Shown piece after piece: positions 36,287 through 46,848 of a DNA stretch of 64,000 nucleotides. How positions within the stretch are numbered: position 1 is the first letter of the stretch; the number at the start of each line of letters is the position of its first letter. The position numbers and the translations under genes are program-made. The stretch is taken from NCBI GenBank assembly GCA_018340375.1, contig JAFFJZ010000013.1:186001-250000 (forward strand). Reading direction: 5' to 3'. This DNA comes from Gonatopus flavifemur (Eukaryota > Arthropoda > Insecta > Hymenoptera > Dryinidae). The notes beneath the pieces were generated by a model. It was not told where the DNA came from. It searched no databases and saw only the letters and a program-made list of their open reading frames with translations.

Positions 36287-37340
36287 TATAGGAGAAGTAC
36301 GTTTCGTTGTCGCAGCATGTTTCAACGAGCACAAGTTACGCCGCGATCTTCGACTCGCAAAGACGTTTTCAATATACTTCCTTTTGTTATGAGTTTTATA
36401 CATTCCCACAGTTTCAAATAATCCCCTCCAAAGAAATCGTGAATAAGAGGAAGGAATAATAAGTAACAAGTTCCCGTTGAAACTGAATAAAATAAGAATT
36501 AACACACCTAAATAAAATTACCAATTAAATCTATGGAGAATTGTTCCATTTAATTGAACAAATTCAATCTCAGTGTTGAAAATTTGTTTTAGAAATAAAG
36601 TTGTCAGTTAAGTATAGGTGAATGTGAAAAAGAACAATTTTTCTTGAAGTTCGACAACCTACCTTGATACTATCCTATCCATACCATTCAATCGTTCCGA
36701 GAATCGATTGATATCCAAAGAACAAAGTATTTTTCTCTGTGTGAAGTTCACATTCGTGAAGTTAAGATAATAAATCAGACTCGTATTGATGATATATATA
36801 TATATATATATATAGAATTACTCAACTTTGATGGATCAGTGGAAAATTGGAGATTTCGAGTGAATTTTGCAATCACTCAGTGTAGAATTATTCCAAATTT
36901 TGATTTCGATTGTGACAAGAGCATAATGTGGATATAACACGAGTTATACTTGTTAGAATACAAAGATACCATCATGCAAATGTCATTCATATGACTCGTT
37001 TAGTACTCACAATTCATGAAAACCGCGAATTAGAACCGCAAATACCGTAAAAACCGCGAATTGGAATCGTGAAAACCGCGGAATCCGCGAATTGAGACCG
37101 CGAAGTAGTATGACATGTAGGATCATTGTCTGGATGCTTGTCATTGCTGTATGCATCGGTTAAGAATACGAGCACCTGCGGAATTCGAATTACATATAAT
37201 CAAACTACCGCGAGTACGGCATACTCATGAAAGATTAAATTCTTCTTCCATCCACGGACTTGGACTTCGATCTTCATTGACAGGACGTACCACAGAGGAC
37301 TTCCTTCGAACAGCCTCCGAACCTGAAACTGTAAGTGAAA
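36287..37340 (+). repeat. gypsy LTR, second part (right of ISL2EU insertion)
   Basis: It continues from TATAGGAGAAGTACG to CCTGAAACTGTAAGTGAAA. It includes the TATA tract (about 36790-36815) and the CGCGAATTRGAAcCG-type tandem repeat (about 37020-37110). The last ~370 bp of the LTR are missing compared with 52999-56198, and the leader sequence follows directly. Confidence 0.85.
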
Positions 37341-37662
37341 TTTATAAAATGATTTGGTGGCAGCTTAGGGGATATTCATTAGATCAAAGTTATGAGAAAA
37401 TTGAATATTTAAACAGTAATTCTCATAAAATCACAATTCATTCAGAAATTTTAAGGGAACTTTTCATTCTTTGAAATGAGTTATTCAAAACCAAGAATCA
37501 TAGTGATCATCATACACGAGAGATAATAATTCTGAAAGATTCATCTAATTTAACCAAAATTTGAAGAGTGGTGAAATTTATAAATTCAGTGAATGAGATC
37601 TTCATCTTTGTTGAGCTTGCGAGTGAAGTTTAAAGTATATGCCCGTTACACGATCTTCATCT
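37341..37662 (+). other. gypsy leader with candidate primer-binding site
   Basis: GGTGGCAGCTTAGGGG at about 37361 recurs at the same distance from the LTR in the minus-strand copy (about 59695). There it lies 11 bases beyond the LTR end ACGTCACA. Its position fits a primer-binding site, but I could not match it to a specific tRNA. Confidence 0.5.
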
Positions 37663-37909
37663 ATGAAAATGGGGGAAGAACTGGAAAAAATGAAACAAAA
37701 ATTGACCCAATGTGGCAATTTGTTGCAACAAAAAGGAATAGAATTACAACAGAAAACATTAGCTTTTCAACAAAAACAACAACAAATGGAGCATATGGCT
37801 AGAGAAGAAATTGAATAACTTAGGGCAGAATTAGAAAGGACTAAGCATACAGAATCGATACAGAATCCAACCCAAGACACGGAGGTAAGAACACAGGTAC
37901 AGGACTTGA

Positions 37910-37949
37910 CCTTTAGAGGACGGGACTGGTCCCAAAAGGGACCACCCGG
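37910..37949 (+). repeat. piggyBac copy B left terminus
   Basis: CCTTTAGAGGACGGG is followed by the 16-bp palindrome GGTCCCAAAAGGGACC. The palindrome recurs internally near the right end (about 43226-43241), in a GACGGGACTGGTCCC context, and in copy A (about 4690-4705). It is a likely transposase-binding site, by inference. Confidence 0.8.
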
Positions 37950-37984
37950 CGAAAGAGGATTTTGAGTGTTTTTCAAGGGTGAAT

Positions 37985-38460
37985 TTTTATGCTGAGAACG
38001 AAAAAAATGATGAAAAAAATCCAGGATGCGTCCTTGACCTTGAAAAAAGTCAATTCAAGGTCGAATTTTTTTTTCTCCATATATTGGACTCAAATTGTGT
38101 ATATCTACGTTGTATGATGCGCTGAGTACGAAAAAAATGATGAAAAAAATCCAGGATGCGTCCTTGACCTTGAAAAAGGTCGATTCAAGGTCGAATTTTT
38201 TTTTCTCCATATATTGAACTCAAACTGTGTATATCTACGTTTTTCATGTGCTGAGTACGAAAAAGATAGTGAAAAGAAATTCTGGATCCGTCTTTGACCT
38301 TGAAAAAGGTCGATTCGAGGTTGAATTTTCTTTTCTCTATTTTTTGCACTCAAACTGTGTATATCCACGTTTTTCGATGTGCTGAGTACGAGAAAAATGG
38401 TGAAAAAAATTCTGGATGCGTCCTTCACTTTGGGAAAGGTAATTCCAAGATCCAATCAAC
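37985..38460 (+). repeat. left subterminal array, 130-bp units
   Basis: CCAGGATGCG-type marks at 38021, 38151, 38281 and 38411 give an exact 130-bp period over about four units. Each unit has GAAAAAGGTCGATTCAAGGT and TGCTGAGTACGAAAAA segments. Confidence 0.9.
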
Positions 38461-38580
38461 TTATTTCTTTCATATTTTGACCATTCTGAAAAGGACCGTC
38501 CAAGATATGATCACCGTACCTTAGATGAATGAACGCGAAATTTGTATATATGTATGTGGATATATTTATATATATATATA

Positions 38581-39145
38581 CAGGTAGTCCCAGAACACAT
38601 GTCTGACCTTTTGAGAGCATATTCTGCAACCAAAATGCAATTTTTTCCCGTTTGGAAAAAATTTTTTGGAGACTTCGTTCTTGAGATATGAGCATTTTTA
38701 GATTTTCTCAGAAGTCCAAATAACTCAAAAGCATCGTTTGCTACATACTTCAGTCTGATACAATTTGCTAAGTTGGAAAACGGCGGATTTCTAGAAAAAA
38801 AAATTAAACTATTATATCCATATTCGTTCCGGAGCTACAGTGATTTGAAATTTTTGAGCTCCCAGCCAATCAGAATTCAGCAACTTCAAATCGCTGTAGC
38901 TCCAGAACAAATAGAGATATAATAGTTCAATTTTTTTTCTAGAGATCCGCCGTTTTCCAACTTGGCGAATGGTATTAGACTGAAGTATGTAACATACGAT
39001 GCTTCTGAGTTATTTGGATTTTTAAAAAATCTAAAAATGCTCATATTTCAAGAACGGAGCCTCCAAAAATTCTTTTCAAACGGGAAAAAATTGCATTTTG
39101 GTTGCAGAATATGCTTTCAAAAGGTCGGACATGTGTTCTGGGACA
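38581..39145. repeat. hairpin MITE in piggyBac copy B
   Basis: It is the same element as 3484-4031, starting CAGGTAGTCCCAGAACAC after a TATA tract. The arms pair around about 38870. Confidence 0.7.
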
Positions 39146-39154
39146 TATGCATAC

Positions 39155-39705
39155 GTACTCAAGATGTCAAACGAACACGGGATGGGTAATTTACTTCACA
39201 CACTGAACTTCTTAGGAATCCAATGTGACAGACCCAGTAGAGCATGGAAGGTATTCGGAGCACGGCTATGAAAACCTCAAATAGTAGGTTATGCAGCTGA
39301 AGAGCGTTACCCACTATTCGATCACATCTTTAGGCGGATTCACAGGGTACCCAAGGTATAATGTGGAACCAAAAACACGAGTTCCAGCGCCGCCTACAAC
39401 CTGGTCGGGAACTAAAGCCCACACACGCAACGATACTACATATACGTTTACCCTCATACTAATAGCGCCTTTAGTGTGAGTGTAAACGTATATGTGGTAT
39501 CGTTGTGTGTGTGAGCTTCAGTTCCCGACCAAGTTGTAGGCGGCGCTGGAACTCGTGTTTTTGTTTCCACATTATACTTTGGGTATCCTGCAGATTCATC
39601 CTTGAACCGGGTGTGCCTAATGGCGGAGAAGGGATGCCTAAGAAAATCAGTGTTTGAAGTCAATTACCCACTCTGTGCTCGTTTGACATCTTGGGTACAT
39701 ACACA
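39155..39705. repeat. large hairpin in piggyBac copy B
   Basis: It is the same block as 2929-3476. GTACTCAAGATGTCAAACG at 39154 pairs with the complement near 39700. The centre is near 39470. Confidence 0.8.
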
Positions 39706-40033
39706 TATATAAATATAAATATATTCATATAAACATACAAATTTCGCGTTCATTCATCTCAGGTACGGTGATCATAACTTGGACGGTCCTTTTCAGGATA
39801 GTTCAAGAGCGTTCTCATTTGGCGGTGGTTATTTGATCAACATTCTTCTTTAGGATATTTCGCGGTTCCTCTCCACAGGTCCGGCGATAGTACCTCACGC
39901 AGGCTTTTCCAAGATATTTCGAACGGATCCTCATTTGGCTGTGGTTATTTCAGCAACAGTTCCTATTAGAACATTTGACGGTCTTCCTTCTCAGGTGCAG
40001 ATCCTATTTATTCAGTAGCTGCTGTTTTATAAA

Positions 40034-41599
40034 ATGACTGACAGAGAGGCTTGGAGTAGCGGTGAATCCGAACCAGAAGAACAAGATCCTGGGGATGAAG
40101 AATTTGAAGCCATTAATTTGGAAGACCCCACCTATGACCGAACTCAAATTTTTCATGATGCGAATTTTCACCCATCAATCAGATATTTCGAAGGGAACTC
40201 CAGAATGAATCCTAACGCTCCTATAACGGGAAATTTGCCAATAGATTTTTTCAATCGGTTTTCCGATTCTTCCCTGGTTCAAAGGATTGTAGACGAGACA
40301 AATCGTTACCATGCCCAGAATCCTCAAAGTTCATCTTCCCATATGAAAGACTGGTGCCCTTTGACCAAAGATGAATTTGAAATGTTTCTTAGTCTCTCAA
40401 TTCTCATGGGCCATGTTCGGAAAGGTGATTTGAAAGATTATTGGTCTACGGATCCTTTGCTTCATACCCCGATTTTTCGAGAAAGAATGCATCTTGATAG
40501 ATATCTGCAAATTCTGCGACAATTACACTTCCAAGATGATGAAGATGATTCAGAATTTGTCAATCATCCTTTACGGAAAATAAAACAAGTGATAGACCAC
40601 CTACAAAGTAAATTTTCGGCAGTTCTCATACTAGGCAAAAACCTGTGTATAGACGAAAGTCTGTTATTGTGGAAAGGTAGGCTTCGATTCGGACAATGTA
40701 TTCCGTTGAAAAGGAATCGTTTCGGCATCAAGTTGTTTGAGTTGGTAGACTGCGATACTGAATTCATTTTAGGCTTTATTGTTCACACCGGATCAGATAC
40801 TGAGTATCAAAAGTTCGGTTTAGGTGTTACCGGTGATATTGTCGCTCACTTTTTACAACCTTTTTTTCATGAGGGTCATGTTATATATATAGACAATTGG
40901 TACACATCTCCTAGTTTGGCTGGATTCCTGCATGACCGTGATACGGGAATTTGTCGAACAGTCAAAGCAAATAGAAAGGGAATGCCAAAGCTGGAAAACA
41001 AATTACAGCCAGGTGAAATACAAGGCGCTCATAATTATGCTTGGATGGCGATGAAATGGGAAGACAAACGAAGTGTTCGCATGCTTACAAGTGTACACGA
41101 ACCAGAATTCTGTGCAACTGGGACAAAAAATTATGAAACAAAAGAAGAAATTATCAAGCCAACGTGTATTCATGAATACAATAAGAATATGGACGGCATT
41201 GATAATATTGATAGAGCACTTCCGATAACGGAAACAGTGCGAAAAACAATGGAGTGGTATAGGAAGCTCTTTTTTTACCTCATTGATTTGTGCCTGTGTA
41301 ATGCTCATGCTTTATACAGACTGAAAAATCAAGAACAAACATCTTTTCCTCCATTTCGTTTACAAGTAGCTAGAGGATTAATGGAACTGGAGTCTCCTGA
41401 AAACATTCCCCGTAACGAACTCTGTGCCACTCGATTACTTGATCGCCACTTCCCCAAATGTACTACAAAACGAAGGTGCCAATTGTGTAATTTGCGTAAA
41501 AAAACATCTCGAACGAACTACATATGCTCCATTCGCGATATACCTCTATGCATAACGCCATGCTTTGAAGAGTACCACACTAAAGTGACATTGCCATGA
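40034..41599 (+). CDS. piggyBac transposase, intact
   Basis: This 521-residue frame has no interruptions. The first Met at 40034 lies just after a CTGCTGTTTTATAAA stretch and opens an acidic N-terminus (residues 1-40). A helical domain (about 110-200) follows. The RNase-H-like core carries the expected Asp triad: CIDES (D207), YIDNWYTSP (D287) and NMDGIDNID (D390, with D393 nearby). The C-terminus (464-510) is a Cys/His-rich finger (CATRLLDRHFPKC, RRCQLC, YICSI, LCITPC) that in the family binds the subterminal DNA. It cuts precisely at TTAA and needs no host repair synthesis on excision. It sits within matching terminal repeats, so the element is potentially autonomous. Copy A carries the same gene with a stop and a frameshift. 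Nothing suggests domestication. Confidence 0.95.
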   Translation: MTDREAWSSGESEPEEQDPGDEEFEAINLEDPTYDRTQIFHDANFHPSIRYFEGNSRMNPNAPITGNLPIDFFNRFSDSSLVQRIVDETNRYHAQNPQSSSSHMKDWCPLTKDEFEMFLSLSILMGHVRKGDLKDYWSTDPLLHTPIFRERMHLDRYLQILRQLHFQDDEDDSEFVNHPLRKIKQVIDHLQSKFSAVLILGKNLCIDESLLLWKGRLRFGQCIPLKRNRFGIKLFELVDCDTEFILGFIVHTGSDTEYQKFGLGVTGDIVAHFLQPFFHEGHVIYIDNWYTSPSLAGFLHDRDTGICRTVKANRKGMPKLENKLQPGEIQGAHNYAWMAMKWEDKRSVRMLTSVHEPEFCATGTKNYETKEEIIKPTCIHEYNKNMDGIDNIDRALPITETVRKTMEWYRKLFFYLIDLCLCNAHALYRLKNQEQTSFPPFRLQVARGLMELESPENIPRNELCATRLLDRHFPKCTTKRRCQLCNLRKKTSRTNYICSIRDIPLCITPCFEEYHTKVTLP

Positions 41600-41630
41600 G
41601 ATTGATTGATTCAAGATCACATGGGGGGGA

Positions 41631-42070
41631 AGGGGACTCACGGTGATGAAGCACCCCGATGTGAGAGGCAAGGGGACTCACGGTAATGAAGCACCCCGAC
41701 GTGAAAGGCGAGGAGACTCACGGTAATGAAGCACCCCGACGTGAGAAGCAAGGGGACTCACGGTAATGAAGCACCCCGACGTGAGAGGCGAGGGGACTCA
41801 CGGTAATAAAGCACCCCGACGTGAGAGGCGAAGAAACTCACGGTAATAAAGCACCCCGACGCGAGAGGCGAGGGGAATCACGGTAATAAAGCACCCCGAC
41901 GTGAGAGGCAAAGGGACTCACGGTAATTAAGCACCACGACGTGAGAGGCGAGGGGACTCACGGTAATGAAGCACCCCGACGTGAGAGGCAAGGGGACCCA
42001 CGGTAATGAAGCACCCCGACGTGAGAGGCAAGGGGACTCACGAAAAACAAGCACCCCAAAGTGATCAAAT
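41631..42070 (+). repeat. 40-bp minisatellite, 11 units
   Basis: The GCACCCCGA core recurs at 41651 and then every 40 bases to 42051. The unit is GGGGACTCACGGTAATGAAGCACCCCGACGTGAGAGGCAA written as two 20-base halves. It lies just downstream of the transposase stop. It is far more GC-rich than its surroundings. Confidence 0.95.
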
Positions 42071-42229
42071 TTTCGCCGCGTCCACGTCGCTGGTCCTGGG
42101 TCATGCTGAGAGCGAACAGTCATATAATTGCTTTGGTTTCTTGATAAACTGTATCTACAGCTGAAATATATTTTCCGAATTTTGTACTTTTTTTGTCGTA
42201 CCCAGATCCTCAACGAACTTCAAAATGTC

Positions 42230-43150
42230 TTGGGTCGAAATGAGGGAAACAATATTCCACCTTGAAGTGTTTTCATGTAGAATCAATAATACTTCCAGGA
42301 CTTCTCACAATTTTTTCCTCACTCAGCACATCAAAAAACATAGATGTAAGAGGTGAGAGTTCAAAATATGAAATAAATAAATAAATTGGATCCTGGAATT
42401 ACCATTTTCAAGGTCAAGGACGCTTCCAGGATTTTTTTCCTAATTTTTCTCGTACTCAGCATTCCAAAAAAACTACGTACACAAAATGTGAGTTCAATAT
42501 GAGAAAAAAAAGGACCTCGACCTTGAATTGACCTTTGACAAGGTCAAGGCTGCATCCAGGATCTTTTTCATCATTATTCTCATACTCGACATATCAATCA
42601 ACGTCGATGTACACAATTTGAGTTGAATATATGGAGAGAAAAAAATTCGACCTCAAATCGACCTTCTTCAAAGTCAAGGCTGCATCCAGGATTCCTTCCA
42701 TTATTATTCTCGTACTCAGCACATCAAAAAACGTCGATCTACACAGTTTGAGTTCAATATATGGAGAAAAAACAAATTCGACCTTGGATCGACCTTGGAT
42801 CGACTTTTTTCAAGGTCGATGACGCATCCTTGATTTTTTCCACCATTTTTCCCTGACTCAGCACATCAAAAAACGTAGATATGCACAGTTTGTGTTCAAT
42901 ATATGGGGGAAAAAAAATTTGACCTTGAATTGACCTTGGATCGACCTTTTTCAAGGTCAAGGACGCATCCTTGATTTTCTCCACCATTTTTTTCTTACTC
43001 AGCACATCAAAAAACGTAGATATGCACAGTTTGAGTTCAATACATGGAGAAAAAACAAATTCGACCTTGGATCGACCTTGGATCGACCTTTTCCTAGGTC
43101 AAGTACGCATCCTGGATTTTTCCCACTATTTTTTCCGTTTCCAACGCAAA
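42230..43150 (-). repeat. right subterminal array, 130-bp units
   Basis: About seven units of the same repeat as 37985-38460, in the opposite orientation. In some units the GACCTTGGATCGACCTTGGA segment is doubled. Confidence 0.9.
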
Positions 43151-43205
43151 GAATTATGATGAAAGACACCCAAAAGTCATGTCACACATTTTTTTGCATT
43201 GACCT

Positions 43206-43350
43206 TTCTCTTCCGGACGGGACTGGTCCCAAAAGGGACCACCTGTTTGGTCGGAGGTTGGTCGTGAGTTATATATTTGATTTATGCATCAAATACACGA
43301 TTTTAATGAGGTCGATTTGTACTGAAAATTCCCCGTCCTCTAAAGGTTAA
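43206..43350 (+). repeat. piggyBac copy B right terminus and TTAA
   Basis: An internal copy of the GGTCCCAAAAGGGACC palindrome (about 43226) is followed, 90 bases on, by the terminal repeat CCCGTCCTCTAAAGG (43332-43346) and TTAA. Confidence 0.85.
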
Positions 43351-44699
43351 CGAATATAGTCAGAACTCTGATAGGCCAAGTAGAAGATATTACAGAGCCA
43401 CCCCAACAAAATCGCAGTAGAATGAATATCAGGTCGCGAAATAATCATGTCGAAGAAGTAAGTCGAAATTCTGATAGAGAAGCACGAGTGAGTGGTCACA
43501 ATGTACCGAACTTACAACAACAATTCAAAATCAAAGATGTCATAAATGTCGTACCGAGCTTTAACGGGAGAAACATGTCAGTAATTCATTTTATTCGCTG
43601 TTGTAAACGAGCGAGAAGCTTCAAATTAAGCTGAAAATTTAGAATATGACTTGGTATGTTGGATAAGAACGAAATTGAACGGTTTTGCTTATGGTGCAAT
43701 AGAAGACGAAGTCATTCAAGATTCGGACGCCTTATGTAATGAGCTCCAGTCAGGTTCCGGTTGTTTTAAAACAGTTGAACAATGTTGAGGGGATTTGGGA
43801 GAAATAACACAAAGAAGGGGAGAAAGTGTATTGGATTTTGTGAATAGGATCAGAAATATTAAATTTGAAATAGAACACGAAAATTCCAAGCTCCAAGTAC
43901 CAATGATTTCTGATGTTAGGTCGTCAAATGCAATGTTAGGAGATTTTATTCGGGGATTAAACCCTGATCTTAGAATTCGGATGGGAACACAAAGATATGA
44001 TGATTTTTCTCAAGCAACTTCATCAGCTGTTAGAGTAGAAAAGGGAATGGGAAAGGATTCTTTGAAATTCCCATGGACAAATAAGAGTTCTCCTCACTCA
44101 GGTGAAGCATTTTCGAATAATTTTGAACCAAGACCAAGGAATGATCAGAAGGATTTTAATTCTAGGAATTTTCGACCGAATCATAGTCAAAATAATAATA
44201 ATTTCTCAAAGGATAACACATATACAGACAATAAAGTTGTTGCACAGGGCAGAGCTTTTCCGCAAAACCAAGTTCGAGGATATTTCAATAACAAATTTGG
44301 TTCGAATCAACATACAGGTAATGGGGATGATAGATTTTCGAATAAAAATCGCACAAATGATGATAGAAACCAAAGAAATGATTCATTTAACGTTCAAAGT
44401 AATTTTCAAACCAACGTAAAACCAAATTACAATCAATTTGACTCCAAAACATCATGTGAATATTGTAAAAAATAAGTTCATACAATAGAAGAGTGTAGAG
44501 CTTTGAAATACAAAAATAACTCGGGAAACGGAATGAATCATCCGAACGAAGGGAATGCTCGACGGGTGACCAGTATAGAGACGCATACCAGCTCAAAACA
44601 GGAGCCCATAGGGAATATCGTCGAAAGCTCAATGATGAAAAGACCGAGCACGTCTTTCGGATGAATGCACTCACTGTGCCTAGAGTGTGCCTGAAACAA

Positions 44700-45139
44700 G
44701 ATGAAAATAAACTATTATTGATGATGGATTCAGGTGCTGGAGTGAACTTATTGAAAATGTCAAATACACGGGAACTTCTGATACTATGAACTCGCAAAAG
44801 AAAATAACTCTCATGGGAATAAATCCTACAAAAATCTCCACATTGGGGACAGTAGAAGTCAATTTATTGAATAACAGAATGAAATTTCATCTCATTAATG
44901 ATAACACATCAATCCCAACTGATGGTTTACTTGGGATTCCCTTTTTGAAACAAAACGAAATTGTAATAAATTTCAAGAAAAATCATATGCAAAACAAAGA
45001 GGTTGTTATACCCTTCCTCAATGAAAATAATATTATATTACCCGCGAGATCCATATCAACAATAAAGGGAATAATATGCAATCCCGAGATAGATGAGGGA
45101 TTTATAGAAAATCATATGATTCAAAAGGGAGTCATATGA
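44700..45139 (+). pseudogene. pol: gypsy aspartic protease
   Basis: KLLLMMDSGAGVNLL at about 44709-44753 holds the D-S-G-A active site. After a frameshift the next frame (44786-45139) continues with ITLMGINPTKISTLG and DGLLGIPFLKQNEIVI, the second protease motif. The dimeric enzyme would process Gag-Pol in the particle. One frameshift separates the two motifs. Confidence 0.8.
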
Positions 45140-45208
45140 GGGCAAGCCCTTGTGAAGAATAAAGAGTGAAAAGCCTTATTCAAAATCGCTAATACCACGT
45201 CCGAGGAT

Positions 45209-46848
45209 GTGAAAATTCAAACCCCTATCAGAGAGTTAGAAGAAATCACAGTAATTAATTCAGATGAACAGTTACGAATTGATGGCTCCGAGGATGCCTT
45301 TGAAAACCACGATAATGTGTTGAATCAAATGTTCTCCGAGGAGACAAGAAATATGGATGGCACGCATGTCTTTAACATGTGTAAAGAGGGAAAGAAATCT
45401 GGTTATTTTCATGGAACAAACTCAAATAAAAGTGCAAGCGATAGGACCTTACGAATATTGAATGAAATGAATACAAAAGGACTGAATAAAGAAGAATATG
45501 AAAATGTTTACGAATGGATTTCCAATAGTGCTGATTTGTATCATCTTGAGAATGATAAATTGACCTACACCAATGTATTAGAATGTCCCGTTCGATTATC
45601 CGAGGAAAAAGTCGTTCACAAAAAACAGTATCGGTATCCACCGATACATAAAGAAGAAATAATTAAGCAAACGAATGAATTATGACGTAACGACATTATA
45701 GAGACTCCGTTCTCTCCTTATAATAGCCCATTGTGGATAGTTCCAAAAAAATCAGAAGGGGGTGAAAAAAAGAAATAGCGCATGGTCATAGATTTTAGGG
45801 AATTAAATGAATTAACCATTACTGACGCATACTCTTTACCAAACATTTCAGATATTTTGGATCAGTTGGGGGGTGCCAAATATTTCTCGACTTTTGACCT
45901 TCAGTCAGGTTTTCATCAGATACTTTTAGAAGATGAGGATAAAGAAAAGACAGCTTTCACGACACCGTTCGGACATTTTCAATACAAACGAATGCCGTTT
46001 GGATTGAAAACTGCGCTGGCAGTGTTCCAAAGATTAATGGATTCAGTATTTCAGGACTTCAGAGTACAGAATTGTTTATTTATATTGATGATATTGTTTT
46101 GTATGCGAGATCATTAGAAGAACATGAAATTAAGTATAATAGATCAGTTAAACGACTAAGAACAGCAAATTTAAAACTGAATCCGGAGAAATGTAATTTC
46201 CTTAAGAAAGAAGTAGTATACTTGGGACATGTTATAACGGAAAAGGGAGTTACTCCCGATCCCAGAAAGATAGTAGCGGTAGAAAATTTTCCCAAACCTC
46301 GTACACCTAAAAATATAACACAATTCTTGGGATTGACTGGATATTCCAGAAGATTTATAGAAAATTTCTGTTCAGTGGCCAAACCACTTACCGACTCATT
46401 AAAAAAAGGATAAACCTCTCGTTTGGACCGAAGCACAAGAATCTGCATTTATTAAATTAAAAAACACCTCATGTTCTGATACGATACTCCAGTATCCTAA
46501 TTTCTCCAAGCCTTTTCTTGTTACTACAGGTGCTTCAGGCTATGCTGTGGGTGGCGTTTCGAGTCAAGGAGAAGTGGGGAAAGATTTGCCAATTCCATAT
46601 TGTTCAAGACTTTTGAATAACGCAGAGAAGAATTATTCAACGATAGAAAAGGAGTGTCTAGCTGTAGTCTATGCTGTACAATATTCCAGAGCATATTTAT
46701 ATGGGAAGAAATTTACTATCCTCACGGACCATAAACCCTTACAATGGCTCCATTCTGTACGGGATCCCTCGTCTCGGTCATGGAAATGGAGGATGAAGCT
46801 TATGGATTTTCAATATGAAACATATATGAGAAAGGAAAAGTCAATTTA
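45209..46848 (+). pseudogene. pol: gypsy reverse transcriptase and RNase H
   Basis: Frames 45209-45685, 45782-46117, 46072-46413 and 46547-46849 together span the region. The linker and RT entry carry a stop at about 45683 and another at 45777, just before MVIDFRELNEL. The palm has FSTFDLQSGFHQI and, after a frameshift near 46065, FIYIDDIVLYARS with the YIDD box. YLGHVITEKGVTPD and FLGLTGYSRRFI form the connection. RNase H is seen in YSTIEKECLAVVYAVQYSRAY and TILTDHKPLQWL. It is nearly identical to 11613-12618 where they overlap. At least five lesions make it non-functional. Confidence 0.9.

Larger units (their letters stand above)
37910..43346 (+). mobile_element. piggyBac-like element, copy B, complete
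   Basis: The 5437-bp element has 15-bp terminal inverted repeats (CCTTTAGAGGACGGG / CCCGTCCTCTAAAGG). The target is TTAA on the right (43347-43350) and TTGA on the left (37906-37909). The empty site CAGGACTTAACGAATATAG is visible on the minus strand at about 59141-59157, where TTAA is single. It contains two subterminal 130-bp arrays in opposite orientations, two hairpins, a 40-bp minisatellite and an uninterrupted transposase gene. It is inserted in a gypsy gag. Confidence 0.95.
37663..44519 (+). pseudogene. gag: gypsy gag, split by piggyBac copy B
   Basis: The frame starts at 37663 (MKMGEELEKMKQKLTQCGNL) with a Gln-rich coiled coil. A TAA near 37816 interrupts it. The frame reaches the piggyBac insertion at 37909 and resumes at 43347. 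After it come NRSRMNIRSRNNH, the capsid-like part (QQFKIKDVINVVPSFNGRN, then after a frameshift GEITQRRGESVLDFVNRI and RMGTQRYDDFSQATSSAV), an Asn/Arg-rich low-complexity tail, and a single zinc knuckle. In that knuckle CEYCKK is followed by a stop and then VHTIEEC, giving C-x2-C-x4-H-x4-C. Gag would form particles and bind element RNA. The minus-strand copy at 58397-59395 lacks the first stop and the piggyBac, showing the ancestral arrangement. Confidence 0.85.

Noticed and set aside
37593..37802. 69-codon frame overlapping the start of gag
   Set aside because: Wrong frame; the coiled-coil gag reading from 37663 is supported by the minus-strand copy.
40034..41599. Domesticated piggyBac host gene
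   Set aside because: The gene lies within matching terminal repeats, is flanked by TTAA and is inserted in a retrotransposon, with a second decayed copy nearby. It is a transposon.
41631..42070. CRISPR-like array
   Set aside because: The 40-bp units are directly adjacent and nearly identical throughout, with no unique spacers, and the DNA is eukaryotic. It is a minisatellite.
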